DNA of 31,580 nt from Fonticula-like sp. SCN 57-25 (GCA_001724245.1 MEDX01000045.1:1-31580); one strand, 5' to 3'; shown: positions 20,666 to 31,129, counted from the first letter of the stretch. Notes: generated by a model not told the origin, from the letters alone. A program made the numbers and translations.

Positions 20666-23600
20666 CTATTCCCTCCACTTTGTCTCCTTCTGAAGCGAGT
20701 CGCGCTCGTCATCGACGTACGCGCGCGCGTCCTTGTCAGGCCTATGCTCGAGCATTTCGAGCATCAGCTCGCGCTGGTCGTACGCATCCGACGCGTTGAA
20801 CTCGATCGGCCGGAGCGCGTCCGTGCTCTGGCTGGCGGCCTCCTCGGCGACCCGCTTCGCCTCCTGGTGCATCTTGATGATCTCGAGCGACGAAAGGCGG
20901 TACCACGAAATGAGCTTTTGCAGCAGATTGTACGCGCGAAGGCGCAGCAGCTGCTTGTCCAGACTAAGCTCGAGCGCCCCCTTGAGTTTCTGCAATGACC
21001 GTGTCAGTCCCGCGTGGCCAGAATGAAGTGCACGTGCGTACCTCGATGCTGTGCCTGACGACGGCGACCTGGCGCGGGGCGAGCTGCGTTTCCTTGTTCC
21101 CAGAGAGGCCAATGATGGACGTGACCTTTGCCGGCTGCGCGGCCGTCGGCGGCAGCAGCGCGTACTGTTTGTAATATCACTGCGTGAGCGACACAAGCGC
21201 GCACATAAGGCGTCCAGCGCACCTTGTACTCGCGCAGCAGACCCACCCAGACAGAGTTCAAGAGAAGCGCGCCGCACTCGGGGTACATTTTGCCCGCGTA
21301 CGTCTGCAGATGCTCCTCCAGGTAAGCAATGATGGGGCTGAGGCCCGCCTCGACCTCCTCCTCGGTCGGCTCGGCCGCCACCTGCTTGCCCATGAGCGAC
21401 GTCTTGGGCTTGGCCGCGCTCACCTGCTTGTCGACGCACTCGCGCAGGTACGGCATCATCTGCACGACAATGAGATCGACAAGCTCGCCCTTGTAGCGGT
21501 TCAGCTCGCTGTCGGCAAACTGGAAGTGGTACAGCGTGTCGTTGGCGCTCTCGGCTTGGTGCTGCAGGCGCAGCGTGACCGATCCCTAGAAAAATTGTCA
21601 GCAACCTCGCAGAAAAAGGCAACAAAAACACAGGAAAACGCACCGACGGCTTGAGCGGGACGACGCGCTCCTGCAAGCGGCCGCGGCGCAGATCAAACGC
21701 AGGTCCGTCGCGACCCGGGCGGCTTTCCGAGAGCTTCACGATGGCCTGTCCGCAGAGATCGTCGGCGGAAAGCAGGTCATAGTCAAACACGAGCAGCTCC
21801 AGCTCGCTGCAGTCCTGGACCCTAAACACCATGCGCTCGTTCCAATGCGGGTTGAGGTTGCGCTGCACCGTCTTGCTGCGCGCCATCACCTTGCCGCCGA
21901 CCTTGATCACGACATAAGGGTCGCTCAGCCCGTTCGTGTCCATGGCGCGCAGGTTCGTAGCGTGCGACAGCTCAACGCGGATGACGCCGGTCAGGCCCTT
22001 GGACTCGGTCTCGGTCTTGGGCATCTTGGCAAACGCTTCGACAAGCAGAGCGTCAATCACGGGCGTCTTCATGTCCTCTTGCAGAGCCTTAAAGTGTTTC
22101 TGAAGAGCAGTGATGTTGTTGACCTTGTAGCAAGCCTGGCAAAAAGGTGCATGTTAGAAAGGGAAAGCGGCAAAAAAGGTCGTCGCACCGCTTCGTTCAG
22201 CTGGAAAGGGTCAATTGGTCCCTTGCCAGAGGAAGAAAAGTTGAACCACTTGCCCTTTTCGGCGTGGCGAAGCGTGCTCGCCTCGGAGAAGCTGTTGCTC
22301 AGGCGCGCAAAAGTAAGCTCGGCGTACGTCCGCACAGCCTCGCTGACCGCCTGCAAACCGCATAATGTTAGCAAAATTCAGCGCCAGATACGATTTCGTA
22401 CGGCCACATAGCTCAGCAGAGCGAGCGCCTCGCCCTCCTTGTTGGCCAGCTTGAATTTCTTGAGCGTGTCAAACGCCTGGTAGCAACTCGCGTACACGTC
22501 AATAACAGAGCTGGTGTAGTACTCGTTGTTGAGCGGCTTGCCGTCGTCCTGCGCAATGGCCTGCGTGACCCACTGCTTGAGCTTGTCCTTTAGCACCTGC
22601 AGCCAGACGGTGATGTACGGCGTGAACCACTTTTCCGGGTCAAACGACTCTTGCAGCGTCTTCCACGGCACACTCCCCTCGACCTCGTCGTCGTCGTCGT
22701 GCTCGTCGTGGGTCATCAGGTACTGCTCCTTGAAGCGCGTGAGCGAAAAGTAAAGCGAGATCACGTCGGCCATGGAGCTGTCCTCGAGCACCTCCGTCGC
22801 AGACGTCATCTCTGATGTCTCGTTCAAGAGGTGCTGCGCAACGAGGTTTGTCATCAGATTGGTGATGCTGATTCCGAGCGCCTCCGTGAAGGGGTCCTCA
22901 AAGTACTGCTCCTGCTCGTCGATCAAGTCCATTGCGCGCGGCAGGAACGCGCTCAGCCGCTGAACAGGGTTGTCAGTCGTGCCGAACGAGCTCAGCGTGT
23001 CCTCGCGTTCGATCCTGTCCTTGATGCCGCTCTTAACCTTTGTCGCCATCACGGTAAACGCGTCCTCCTTTTTCAAGCCGAGGCGCGCCTGCAGGGCCTC
23101 GTTCTCCATGATGCCGTTGACGAGCGCCACGACGGCGCGGATGCTCCCCTCGGGCACGTTGTACGGGAAGCAGTCAAAGTAGTGCGACAGCTGGTACGTG
23201 AGCGCCTCAAAGAGCATCGACTGGCAGATGAGCAGCATGTAGCGCGCCGACTCGGTGACGGGCAGGCGGCGGGCAAACATCTCCTTGCAGTCGTCGAGCG
23301 CGAGCGTCAGCAGGCGGAGATCGATGCCCTGGCTGCGGTGGCCGACGGTGAGCATGGCGAGCAGCGCGATACGGCGGTACGCCTTGCTGATGCGGTAGCG
23401 CGCCGCAAACTCGGACAGGATCACTTGACTCTCGGGGGAAAAGGCGCCGACCGCCGTCACTTTGCGGTGCGAAAAGTCGTAACGCATCAGCGCGCGCATA
23501 AGGTACAGGTAGTGCGTGTGGAAATCCGACGTCACGGCAAAGGTCTGCGCGGCGTTCTTCTCCTCGTCCGACGCCTCGACGGGAAGGTTGACGATGAGCA

Positions 23601-25602
23601 GGTGAATCTCGCCGCCCACGGTGGAGCGCTTGGAGCGCTTCTGAAGCGGGAACCAGTCCTCGAGCGGCGTGTACTCGCGCTTGAGGATCGTCTGCACATC
23701 GATGGAAAGCTGGCCGAGAAAGTCGTCCGGCTCCTCCTTCCAGAATTTCTTTGACAGCACGTTGTACTTGTACGCTTTGTCGTCGTCCTTGTCCCACACG
23801 TTCAAATAAATCTTTTCCGTAGAGTCGACGGGGACCTCACTGTGCGGCAAAACGTAAGAAAATGGCCAAAAACGCGCAGGAGTTGACAAAAAAGCCGTAC
23901 ATGATGATCTTTTCGTCCCAAACAGGCGACAGCGTGGCCGGCTTGACGGTCGTCTTTGCGATAATGTCGCCGTACTCGATCGCCACGTACGGGTCGCTCA
24001 TGCCATTGGGGTCCTTGCCCACCAGGTTGCGCGCCTTGAGTACCTGGATGCAGATCTTGCGCCGCGAGCCGCGCGCCCTTTCCTCTGCCTGGTACTGGTC
24101 AAACATCTTGGGGTCCAGCCGGTTGAGGATCTTGTTCACGCGGCGGATCTCGTTCGCCTTCCAGATCTCAAAATCGCTCGCCGGGGAAAACGCCTGCTTG
24201 TTGTACACGGGGTTGGTGTCGAGCAGCAGCAGGTGCGCGCGCATCTCCTTGAACACACGCTGTGCACAGCAGATGCGTCAGTACAGGAACAGCGGGCATA
24301 TTTAATTGGCGCACCTCTACACTGTTGTCCTTGGCCTGCGCGCTGAGCTTGTTGGCCACCTCGTCGTCGATGCCAAACACGTCCTGGAGATACTCCTTGA
24401 GGACGGCGTCGGTGCTCGTGCTCTCGGACCGCGACTGCACTGAAAGTTAGCGGCGACGCCTCTATAAAAGTGCGCGTACCGAGCGGCCAAGGGTGCCGTG
24501 CGTGTCGGACGTGTAAAACTTGTGCGCCGACTTCATGAGGTCGTCAAACATTTCGCACAGGTCCTCGTTGGTCGGGTGGCCGGGGACCTTTCCGCCCTTC
24601 TCCGACAGCTAGATGCACGTCAGCTCGCCAGAAAGAAAAGAATAATAAGCAGTACCTGCTGGCGTGCGCGCACGACACAGTCGCTAAAGAGGTTTTGGAT
24701 TTCGGCGTACTTGCCTCCGACGAGCGACTGGAAGGTGGACGGCGGCACCTTGTGCTCAAAGAGCTTGAGCGCGTGCTCGTACACAATGTTGGGGCTTCCC
24801 TCCTTCTTGAGCTGCTTGCGCGTCTTAATAACGTGGTGGTACAGCACGCGCAGGTAGTCCTTTTGGATGAGAGTCTGCGGGTTCAGCGTGCTGCTGCCCA
24901 GGAGGAAGGTGTCCATGCTGAAAAGGTTGCGGACGCCTGCAGGGGAAACATGCAAAAATGTAAGCCAAACATCGATCAAGCCCTCTTTTTCGCTTTAAAA
25001 AAGCGGTATAACATGCGCACGTTTCTTTTCCTTTCCGTTTGCGCTGATCGTCAGCGAGCCCTGGCCGAGCAGCTTCTCGGCCTTGTCAGTGAGGCGGCAG
25101 AGCGTCGACTTGATGACGGCCTCGTACACCTTTTTGTTGTTCTCCGGTGTCGATTGGAGCATGCTGACGAGCGTCTGGGAGTCGCTCATCCAAACATCAA
25201 ACTCGGCCGCGGCCTGCTGCACCTGCGACATGACGGGCAGCTGCGACGACGGCTCGATGGCGAGCTCGTCATCGTCAGAGTCGTCCTTCTGTGGGCAGCA
25301 AATGCCGTTAGCGCGAGGCACTGGGAGAAAGAGAAAGGCAAATAGACGTACCTCTTCCTCTTCCTTGCTCTCACGGCGGCGAGAGGCGTACAGATCAGAG
25401 AGGCTAGGGGGCAGTCAGTGGTGAGCATCACCGATTAGTCACAAATCAAGGGGTCGTACAAGGGAATGCTAACGTTCTTAAAGTCATCGTTGATGATGTG
25501 AAAGTCGCGCACGCGGTCAATAGCGCCCTTCAACCCGGCGCCAATCGACGACGCAAACGCCTGCGACGGCCGCACCGTCTGCGGCTTTGAAGGCGTCGCC
25601 AT
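20666..25602 (-). CDS. Munc13/UNC13-like priming factor with two C2 domains and MUN-type regions
   Basis: Munc13-family proteins tether and prime vesicles for SNARE fusion. Thirteen exons join to 1417 residues. C2A is at about 398-520: [20 protein letters not shown], then LNVWDKDDD and DDFLGQL. The long exon that follows (to about 930) is the helical MHD1 part, including [20 protein letters not shown] and [20 protein letters not shown]2B is at about 1033-1140: [36 protein letters not shown]. It is followed by an MHD2-like helical end ([34 protein letters not shown]). Both C2 domains keep the Asp pattern expected for Ca2+ ligands. Introns: 20990-21041, 21165-21222, 21586-21643, 22136-22188, 22351-22401, 23840-23900, 24260-24314, 24435-24479, 24609-24655, 24937-25020, 25289-25351, 25404-25459. 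Head-to-head with AP-1 sigma. Confidence 0.9.
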
Positions 25603-25753
25603 CGTTCCTGCACGGTCGCCCCCTTGTACGGCGAAGCTAAGTCACGTGATGGGTAGTGGGTTTTGTGCTACCTTGAAGCTCAACTGGGGTGGGTACCCCC
25701 GTTTCTTGACCAGTGCCTTGATTCCCGTCCAGGATCCCAGTCGCACCGCCAAG
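25603..25753. promoter_or_regulatory. Divergent Munc13-like/AP-1 sigma promoter with TCACGTGA
   Basis: The two start codons are 151 nt apart. TCACGTGA at 25642-25649 matches the box between TRS33 and ZIP9, including the following T. Both flanking genes act in membrane traffic. Confidence 0.5.
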
Positions 25754-26508
25754 ATGGTACGTCGGCTTTCTCGGCGCAGCAGGCACACCTGCTTGCTGCC
25801 CTTTTCTGGTTGTCACCGTGTTACTGACATGAGCGGTTGTGAAGGGTATGAGCTTTTTCTTGCTGGTGAACCGCCAGGGCAAGGTCCGCCTTGCCAAGTG
25901 GTTCACCCCGCGGCCCGCTGCAGAGAAGACCAAGATCTCGCGCGAGGTCAGCCAGCTGGTGCTCACGCGCCGCGCCAAGCAGTGCAATTTCATCGAATGG
26001 AAGGGTACGCAGTGATTCCCGTTGGGCTGCGGCCGGTTCTAAGCGGCGCCCGTCGAACAGAGCAAAAGATTGTCTACAAGCGCTACGCCAGCTTGTTCTT
26101 CATTGCCTGCATCGGCAACGAGGAGAACGAGCTCTACACACTCGAGGCTATCCACCAGTATGTGGAGGTCCTTGATCGCTACTTTGGAAACGTGCGTACT
26201 TTGTTTTGGGGGCGATTTCCCTCCTTGTTTGCCCTCATCTGCTTTGCATGTCGTACTGACCCTGTTGTTTTGCTTTCAGGTCTGCGAGCTTGATCTCATC
26301 TTCAACTTCCACAGGGTGCGCATTGCCGCTTTCCGTGCTTTTGTTATTCTAACGACTCGTCTCTTTGTTTCTGTAGGCCTTTTTCGTGCTCGACGAGGTC
26401 TTCCTTGGCGGCGAGTTGCAGGAGACGAGCAAAAAGACCATCCTCAAGGGCGTCGCGCAGCAGGACCTCTTGCAGGAGGCGCCCGAGCAGGTCCCTGGCG
26501 GCTTTTAA
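25754..26508 (+). CDS. APS1: AP-1 clathrin adaptor small subunit (sigma-1)
   Basis: The sigma subunit belongs to the AP-1 heterotetramer, which packs cargo into clathrin vesicles at the trans-Golgi network and endosomes. Five exons join to 153 residues, the family length (introns 25757-25844, 26005-26060, 26192-26279, 26316-26376). Hallmarks are [54 protein letters not shown] and [19 protein letters not shown], then [13 protein letters not shown] after the first conserved block and CELDLIFNF point to AP-1 rather than AP-2, AP-3 or AP-4 sigma. The first coding exon is just the ATG, followed directly by a GTACGT donor; the acceptor (GAAG) is less typical. If translation instead began at the second ATG (25848), the protein would lose two residues. 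A polyadenylation-like AATAAA lies at 26617-26622. Confidence 0.92.
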
Positions 26509-26806
26509 ATTAAACTTAGCATTCGATACTTTTTTTCGTTTGTTCAACCTTATGTTTTGCGCGTCCTGTCTTTTTTTTGTACACCCAGCGAGGCATGCCA
26601 CACCGGTGTAACATGAATAAAAATGCCTCGAAACTTAATTCCGGACCTGCCTTTGGCCTATTTTCTTCTGTCAGGCTCGCGCGTCAAACACTGGCCAAGC
26701 AAAATACATATTAATTTTTGTTTTGTGTCGTGCAAGTGTGGAAAGAAAGAGGTTTTGGATAAAAAGTTTTTTTTTATGGCATCATCATGTACAAGGCGGG
26801 TAATGC
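26509..26806. other. Convergent gap, AP-1 sigma/uS4
   Basis: This 298-nt AT-rich stretch holds two 3' ends. AATAAA at 26617-26622 suits the AP-1 sigma transcript. T-runs at about 26545 and 26767 are visible. No gene is seen. Confidence 0.5.
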
Positions 26807-27591
26807 TTACTCGGCATCCTCCTCGCCCTCCTCCTCGCGAGTGGCGGCGAGGCGGGCGCGCTTGCGCTTGACGCGGCCAGCACGGCCACCACCATAAGGC
26901 GAGGTAAGAGCAAAGTCAATGTGCTTCTGCGAGTCGAGGCGGACGATGAACGAGGGCACAGTCACGAGCTGCTTGCCAACGCGGATGTGGCGCTGGAGGA
27001 TGAGCACGCGGGCGTGGTGGACCGACTTGGCGAGGCCGAGCTTGAAGACCTGGGTCTGGAGGCGGCGCTCGAGGAAGTCCTGGAGGGTAAGAGCGAGCAC
27101 GTAATCGAGCTTGTTCTTGGTCTCATCGAGCACACCAATGCGGATAAGGCGGCGGATGAGAGCGTTACCCTCGAAAAGGCGCTTGGGGTCCTTCTCGTCG
27201 AGCTTAAGAAGCTCACGGGCAGCCTTGCGCACCTTCGACAGGGTGTAGTTCATGCGCCAGACCTACGAGGGAAAAGGGTAAGAAAAGGAAAAAAGAAAAA
27301 AAGATGGACCACAGATGCGCCATAAAAAAGACCGAAAAGAAAAAGAAAAAACAGAGAAACAACTGACAAAGGAGAGGCGCCGACACGAAAGGGCAATTCC
27401 AGCAAATAGATCGACGAAAAAAGAGCACATCGACACTTTTTTCGCTCTGAAGAAAAGAAAGGGAAAAGGGACAAAAAAAGTACCTCGTGCTTGTTCTTGA
27501 GGCCATACTCACCGCAGAGCTTGAGCTCCTGGTCAATGCGCTCCTTCTCAAAAGGGCGACGAGGCACCTTGTACGTCTTTGACCACACCAT
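26807..27591 (-). CDS. RPS9: Small ribosomal subunit protein uS4 (RPS9)
   Basis: uS4 binds 18S rRNA early in small-subunit assembly and lines the mRNA entry site. Two exons join to 187 residues. The first begins [18 protein letters not shown] and ends NKHE; the second starts [19 protein letters not shown]. The S4 RNA-binding domain is clear: [19 protein letters not shown] and [18 protein letters not shown], and the C-terminal [15 protein letters not shown]. It ends in a basic then acidic tail ([20 protein letters not shown]). The intron, 27263-27483, is 221 nt and pyrimidine-rich, several times longer than others here, with donor GTACTT. Long introns in ribosomal protein genes are familiar from yeasts. 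The intron holds a 9-bp inverted repeat close to its donor (27415-27444). Confidence 0.96.
27415..27444 (-). repeat. Hairpin within the uS4 intron
   Basis: CGAAAAAAG at 27415-27423 and CTTTTTTCG at 27436-27444 are exact complements separated by 12 nt. In the transcript this would form a stem about 40 nt downstream of the donor. The A/T-rich arms lower its significance. Confidence 0.35.
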
Positions 27592-28032
27592 TTTGTGGTA
27601 CCGACCGACTTCTTAATGCAAGAAAGACCGCCGGGGCAAGGAAAAGAGGAAGAATCTAAAGCGGGAAAGGCGAAACCATGTGGTGAGTCGCTGTCTCACG
27701 AAAGCCATATTGCCCCATGTTAATTTCAATCTAAGTGTGAGACAGTTTCCATCTGAGACCTTTTCCACTTTTTCTTTCCTCTCGGTGGAAAGAAAATGAA
27801 AAAACGTCTCATCCTATGCCACATGCGGAAATAGGCTCTTTTCCGTCTCTGATTAATTTGGTCTACTCACGAATGAACGGTTCATTCCCGTAGAAACGTA
27901 GAGAACGGTACACGCGACGAAAGTATCACTGTGAGACGATTTTTCCATGTCATGCTGTTCGGCCTTGACCATTTGGCCAGCCTCTTTCCCTCTTTCCCGG
28001 TGCTTGAAATCCCGTAGGGTCAATCTCTGAAG
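27592..28032. promoter_or_regulatory. Divergent ribosomal-protein promoter with TGAGAC cluster
   Basis: No protein gene is visible in the 441 nt before the predicted eL21 leader intron. TGAGAC occurs five times in 245 nt: forward at 27738-27743, 27754-27759 and 27932-27937, and reverse at 27693-27698 and 27806-27811. Most copies sit in GTGAGACR. A near copy (AGAGAC) is at 27845-27850 on the reverse strand. Pyrimidine tracts flank them. A 10-bp inverted repeat lies at 27770-27796. The cluster resembles a multi-site regulatory region for the co-expressed uS4/eL21 pair. Confidence 0.6.
27770..27796. repeat. 10-bp inverted repeat in the uS4/eL21 promoter
   Basis: TTTTCTTTCC at 27770-27779 and GGAAAGAAAA at 27787-27796 are exact complements around a 7-nt centre. 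It lies among the TGAGAC motifs. It may be a dimeric protein site or a chance product of local purine/pyrimidine tracts. Confidence 0.4.
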
Positions 28033-28214
28033 GTGCGCCCACGCTTTCTCTCTTTGCTTTTTTTGTTTGAATACGACCTGGCGGAGTGCTCTGTAAAGGA
28101 GGGTGCTCCCTTGAGTTTTTCCTGGGCGTTTTTGCGCTCCGCCAGGTCGATTCTAGTCTTTTTTTTCTCCATCATGTTCCCTTCTCGGAATGCTAATCCC
28201 ATCCCTATCTGCAG
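28033..28214 (+). other. Predicted 5'-leader intron of eL21 containing a 16-bp stem
   Basis: A GTGCGC donor at 28033 and a GCAG acceptor directly before the ATG at 28215, with GCTAAT at 28192-28197 as branch site, predict a 182-nt intron in the untranslated leader. Inside it, 28074-28089 (CGACCTGGCGGAGTGC) pairs with 28134-28149 (GCGCTCCGCCAGGTCG) over 16 positions with one G-U pair, leaving a 44-nt loop that itself can form a small hairpin. The stem would shorten the effective donor-branch distance. Confidence 0.6.
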
Positions 28215-28873
28215 ATGGGTCACACTAGCGGTCTTCGCAAGGGCACGCGCTACATGTTCTCGCAGCGCTTCCGCAAGCACGGCGAGCCCGGCCTTGCCAC
28301 GTACCTTAAGACGTACAAGACTGGCGATATCGTTGATGTGAAGGCCAACGCTGCCATCCACAAGGGTATGCCCTTCAAGTACTACCACGGCCGCACCGGT
28401 GTTGTGTACAATGTCACCAAGCGCGCTGTCGGTGTTGTCGTCAACAAGCGCCTTGGCAACCGCATCATCCCCAAGCGCATCAACATCCGCATTGAGCACG
28501 TCAAGGTACGAAATTTCTTTTTCTGGTATTTTTTCACCGCGTGCTCACGCTTTTTTTCCCTTTTTCAGCACTCGAAGTGCCGTGACGATTTCCTCCAGCG
28601 TGTCAAGAAGAACGAGGAGCTCAAGAAGGCTGCCCGTGCCAACAACAGTACGCGCTCGGCTTTTCTGACCCGTGACACCCAACTAACGTGGCCCCCTCTT
28701 TTCAGCCAAGGTTCTCGTCAAGCGCCTTCCCGCTGCCCCCCGCGCTGCCCACTTTGTCTCGACCAAGGATAACGCCCCCGAGACCGTGACCGCTGTCCCT
28801 TACCAGAGTACGCTCTTTTTGTCTGACCCTGTTGCACGCGCTCACCTTTTTTCTTTTTCTAGTCCTTCTGTAA
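28215..28873 (+). CDS. RPL21: Large ribosomal subunit protein eL21 (RPL21)
   Basis: eL21 is a eukaryote/archaeal protein of the 60S subunit near the 5S rRNA. Four exons join to 160 residues, the same as in budding yeast (introns 28506-28568, 28648-28705, 28808-28862). The N-terminus [20 protein letters not shown] opens on the family's SH3-like core, with [20 protein letters not shown] and [37 protein letters not shown] follows. The C-terminus ([27 protein letters not shown]) resembles fungal rather than animal versions. The last exon codes for only ILL plus stop. AATAAA at 28907-28912, 34 nt after the stop, fits a polyadenylation signal. The ATG directly follows an acceptor, implying a spliced leader exon. 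Confidence 0.96.
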
Positions 28874-28906
28874 GTATTCGCACATGGACAATTTTAAACA
28901 TTTGTG

Positions 28907-28912
28907 AATAAA
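28907..28912 (+). promoter_or_regulatory. Polyadenylation-like AATAAA after eL21
   Basis: AATAAA occurs 34 nt after the eL21 stop in an AT-rich tail, before the convergent SLU7 gene. Position and sequence fit, but use is not shown. Confidence 0.4.
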
Positions 28913-29014
28913 ATGGTTCTTGTATTCCGGCTCTCTACCATGCTATACTGAAAGACAGAAAGAACACGTAAAAAAATGGTATTAGCTATACAGTACAAGT
29001 GAAAAGGCAACTAG

Positions 29015-31006
29015 CTACTCGTCGTCGTCCTTAAAGTTTGCCATTGGGTCCTCTGCGTTTGCCCGCTTGAGTCGGTATGCCTCGAGCTCCTCGGCCGTCA
29101 CCTGGTCCGACGCGCCGCTCATCGAGTTGTACTTTCGCTTGCGGTCGTCCGCGTGGTCTCCCCTGAGCCGCTGCTCCTCGGCGCGCAACGCCGCGCTCAT
29201 CTTTTCCTTGTCCAGCACCTGGTCCTCGAGCTCGGTCGTCTTGTACGACGTGCCCTTTCGGGGAACCGCCGCCGGCTTGGCAAACGTCTTTTCCTCGCTC
29301 GCCTGGTCAGCGGCCTGCTGCTCGTCGGCGCCCTGCTGCTGCTCGCCCGAGGCCGCCATCTTTGCCTGGCGGCGCAGCTCAATGTTTGTGGACCCCGTGC
29401 AGTACGAGTTGCGAACAAACTGCTGGCAGCACTTGAAGCCCCACTTGCCGTCCTCCCAGTAGGAGCCCCAGACGGACGTGTGGTTCTGGGGGAACACTGA
29501 CAAAGAGAAAAGGTGTTGAGCAACACAAAGATGGGGAAAGAACAGGCGCGTACCATCTTCGCTGTACTTTGACCGCGTCGTGGCCTCCTCTTGTCCACTG
29601 ATGACCTGGCCGGTACGCGAATACTCGACATATCTAAAGAGAGCCCGCGTCAGAATGAAAAGGAAAAGGCCTGAAAAATGGCGCACCGCTCGCTCTGTGC
29701 CAAGAGCAACTCCTTTGGCGGCGCCTGCAAATGTTCCCCGCCGCCGTACTTTTCCAAAATATCTAAACGGCCACCCGTGTCAGCAATCATTACACCATAA
29801 AAAGAGCGGCGTACTCGTCCGCTGCGACCCCTGCAGCTCCTCCTTCTTCTTTGCAAACTCCTTTAGCATAAACTCTGCCGCCGTCGGCGTCGCCTGCAAG
29901 TGAACATTGACACCGCGGTTGGACGCGTCCCACACAAACGCCTGCATGCTGTTCATCTTGCCGACGTCGCCCGTGTTGCGGAACGCATTGTCGCCGCTGA
30001 ACGACGTCTCGGCCGGGTCGGCCGACGGGTTGGGGTTCTCGCGCATCGAGCGCGATTTCGGGTCGTAGTGAGCAGAGTCGGGGTCCAAATTACGCAAATA
30101 TTTAGCCGTGTCCTCGCGAATTCTGTTCAAAATCATCATGAAAGTGAGCAAACGTCGGGCGTGCGGGCCTCGCGTGGTTCGCACCGAAGGTTCCTGACTG
30201 TGATACGCTTGTTCTGGTCGACCTTTTGACCCGCCATGTCGGCCTCGTCGGCGTACTTTTCATCGTCCTGGTCGTCCTTTTCGTCGTCGCTCGCGGCCTC
30301 GCCGCCCTCCCTGAGCAGAAAGCCGGTCAGCATCGCAGCATCATGAACAAGAAAACGTACTTTGCCTCGAGCTTGCGCGCCAGCTCCGCCTCCCTGAGCT
30401 CCTTCCGCTTGGCGTCCACGCGCTCCCAGGCCTCAATCTGCTGCTGGTACTCTGCGGCGTCGTAGCCGTTCCACCGATCGCGCTTGGCGTCGTAGCCCTG
30501 CTTGAGCGTCGTGATGACCTCGTCAGACTTGATGTCCGACCCCGTCCACTTTGCGCCGGTCTCGCGCGGGCGGTCAAGGCAGTCCTTGCGCTTGTGCGTC
30601 ATCGACCCGCAGTTCTCGCACGCGCCCTTGCGATACTTTGTCGCCGTTCCCTACAAGCAGCGATGGGTGAGCAGCGGGGAGGAAAGAGGAGCTCGCGCGT
30701 ACGGTGATGGCGCCGCGCTGGTACCACTCCTTCGACTCGGATTCACGCTCGGGCGCCTGCTGGTGGCGCATCGTGACAGTGCCAGTGTCCACATACCCTA
30801 CGAGCAAGCGGCATTCAGTACGACACAAGGCGGCATCAGCAAGTCGTACATGGCGTCTGCGACATGTACTGCGGGATGTGGGGGTTGATGTCGAGGCCGG
30901 TCTCCTCATCGACCTCGGCCGGCACCGTACCGGCCTTGCGCGCGGCGTCGAGCTCCGCGCGCTGCTTCCATTCTGTCCGCGAAAGCTTATTCTGCGTCGT
31001 CGCCAT
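29015..31006 (-). CDS. SLU7: Pre-mRNA splicing factor SLU7
   Basis: SLU7 acts in the second catalytic step of splicing, helping select the 3' splice site. Eight exons join to 537 residues (introns 29497-29553, 29634-29686, 29763-29814, 30123-30184, 30311-30360, 30651-30702, 30798-30849). The zinc knuckle [14 protein letters not shown] has the exact CX2CX4HX4C spacing. Before it come [18 protein letters not shown] and EWYQRGA. After it come [81 protein letters not shown] and SYCTGS, all in family order. The C-terminus keeps RKYNSMS and [20 protein letters not shown]. The ATG was chosen as the first in frame after the divergent promoter; [16 protein letters not shown] matches the expected start of the conserved part. 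Divergent from AP-4 mu. Confidence 0.96.
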
Positions 31007-31129
31007 GGCCGTGCGCGGTTGGAGCGGCCGATCCGCGGCGGATGACGAGTTTGATATGAAAATCACATGCGATTTTGTGTTTTGAAGTTCAATTCGGCGA
31101 GGCATCGAGCGGGCAGCGAGGACGAGAGC
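31007..31129. promoter_or_regulatory. Divergent SLU7/AP-4 mu promoter
   Basis: The start codons are 123 nt apart. The gap holds an 18-nt imperfect palindrome, AAAATC-ACATGC-GATTTT at 31059-31076. No CACGTG box is present. Confidence 0.4.

Noticed and set aside
22831-23754. 307-codon plus-strand frame opposite the Munc13-like gene
   Set aside because: Antisense shadow of the long MHD1 exon, with Arg/His/Leu-rich composition and no motif.
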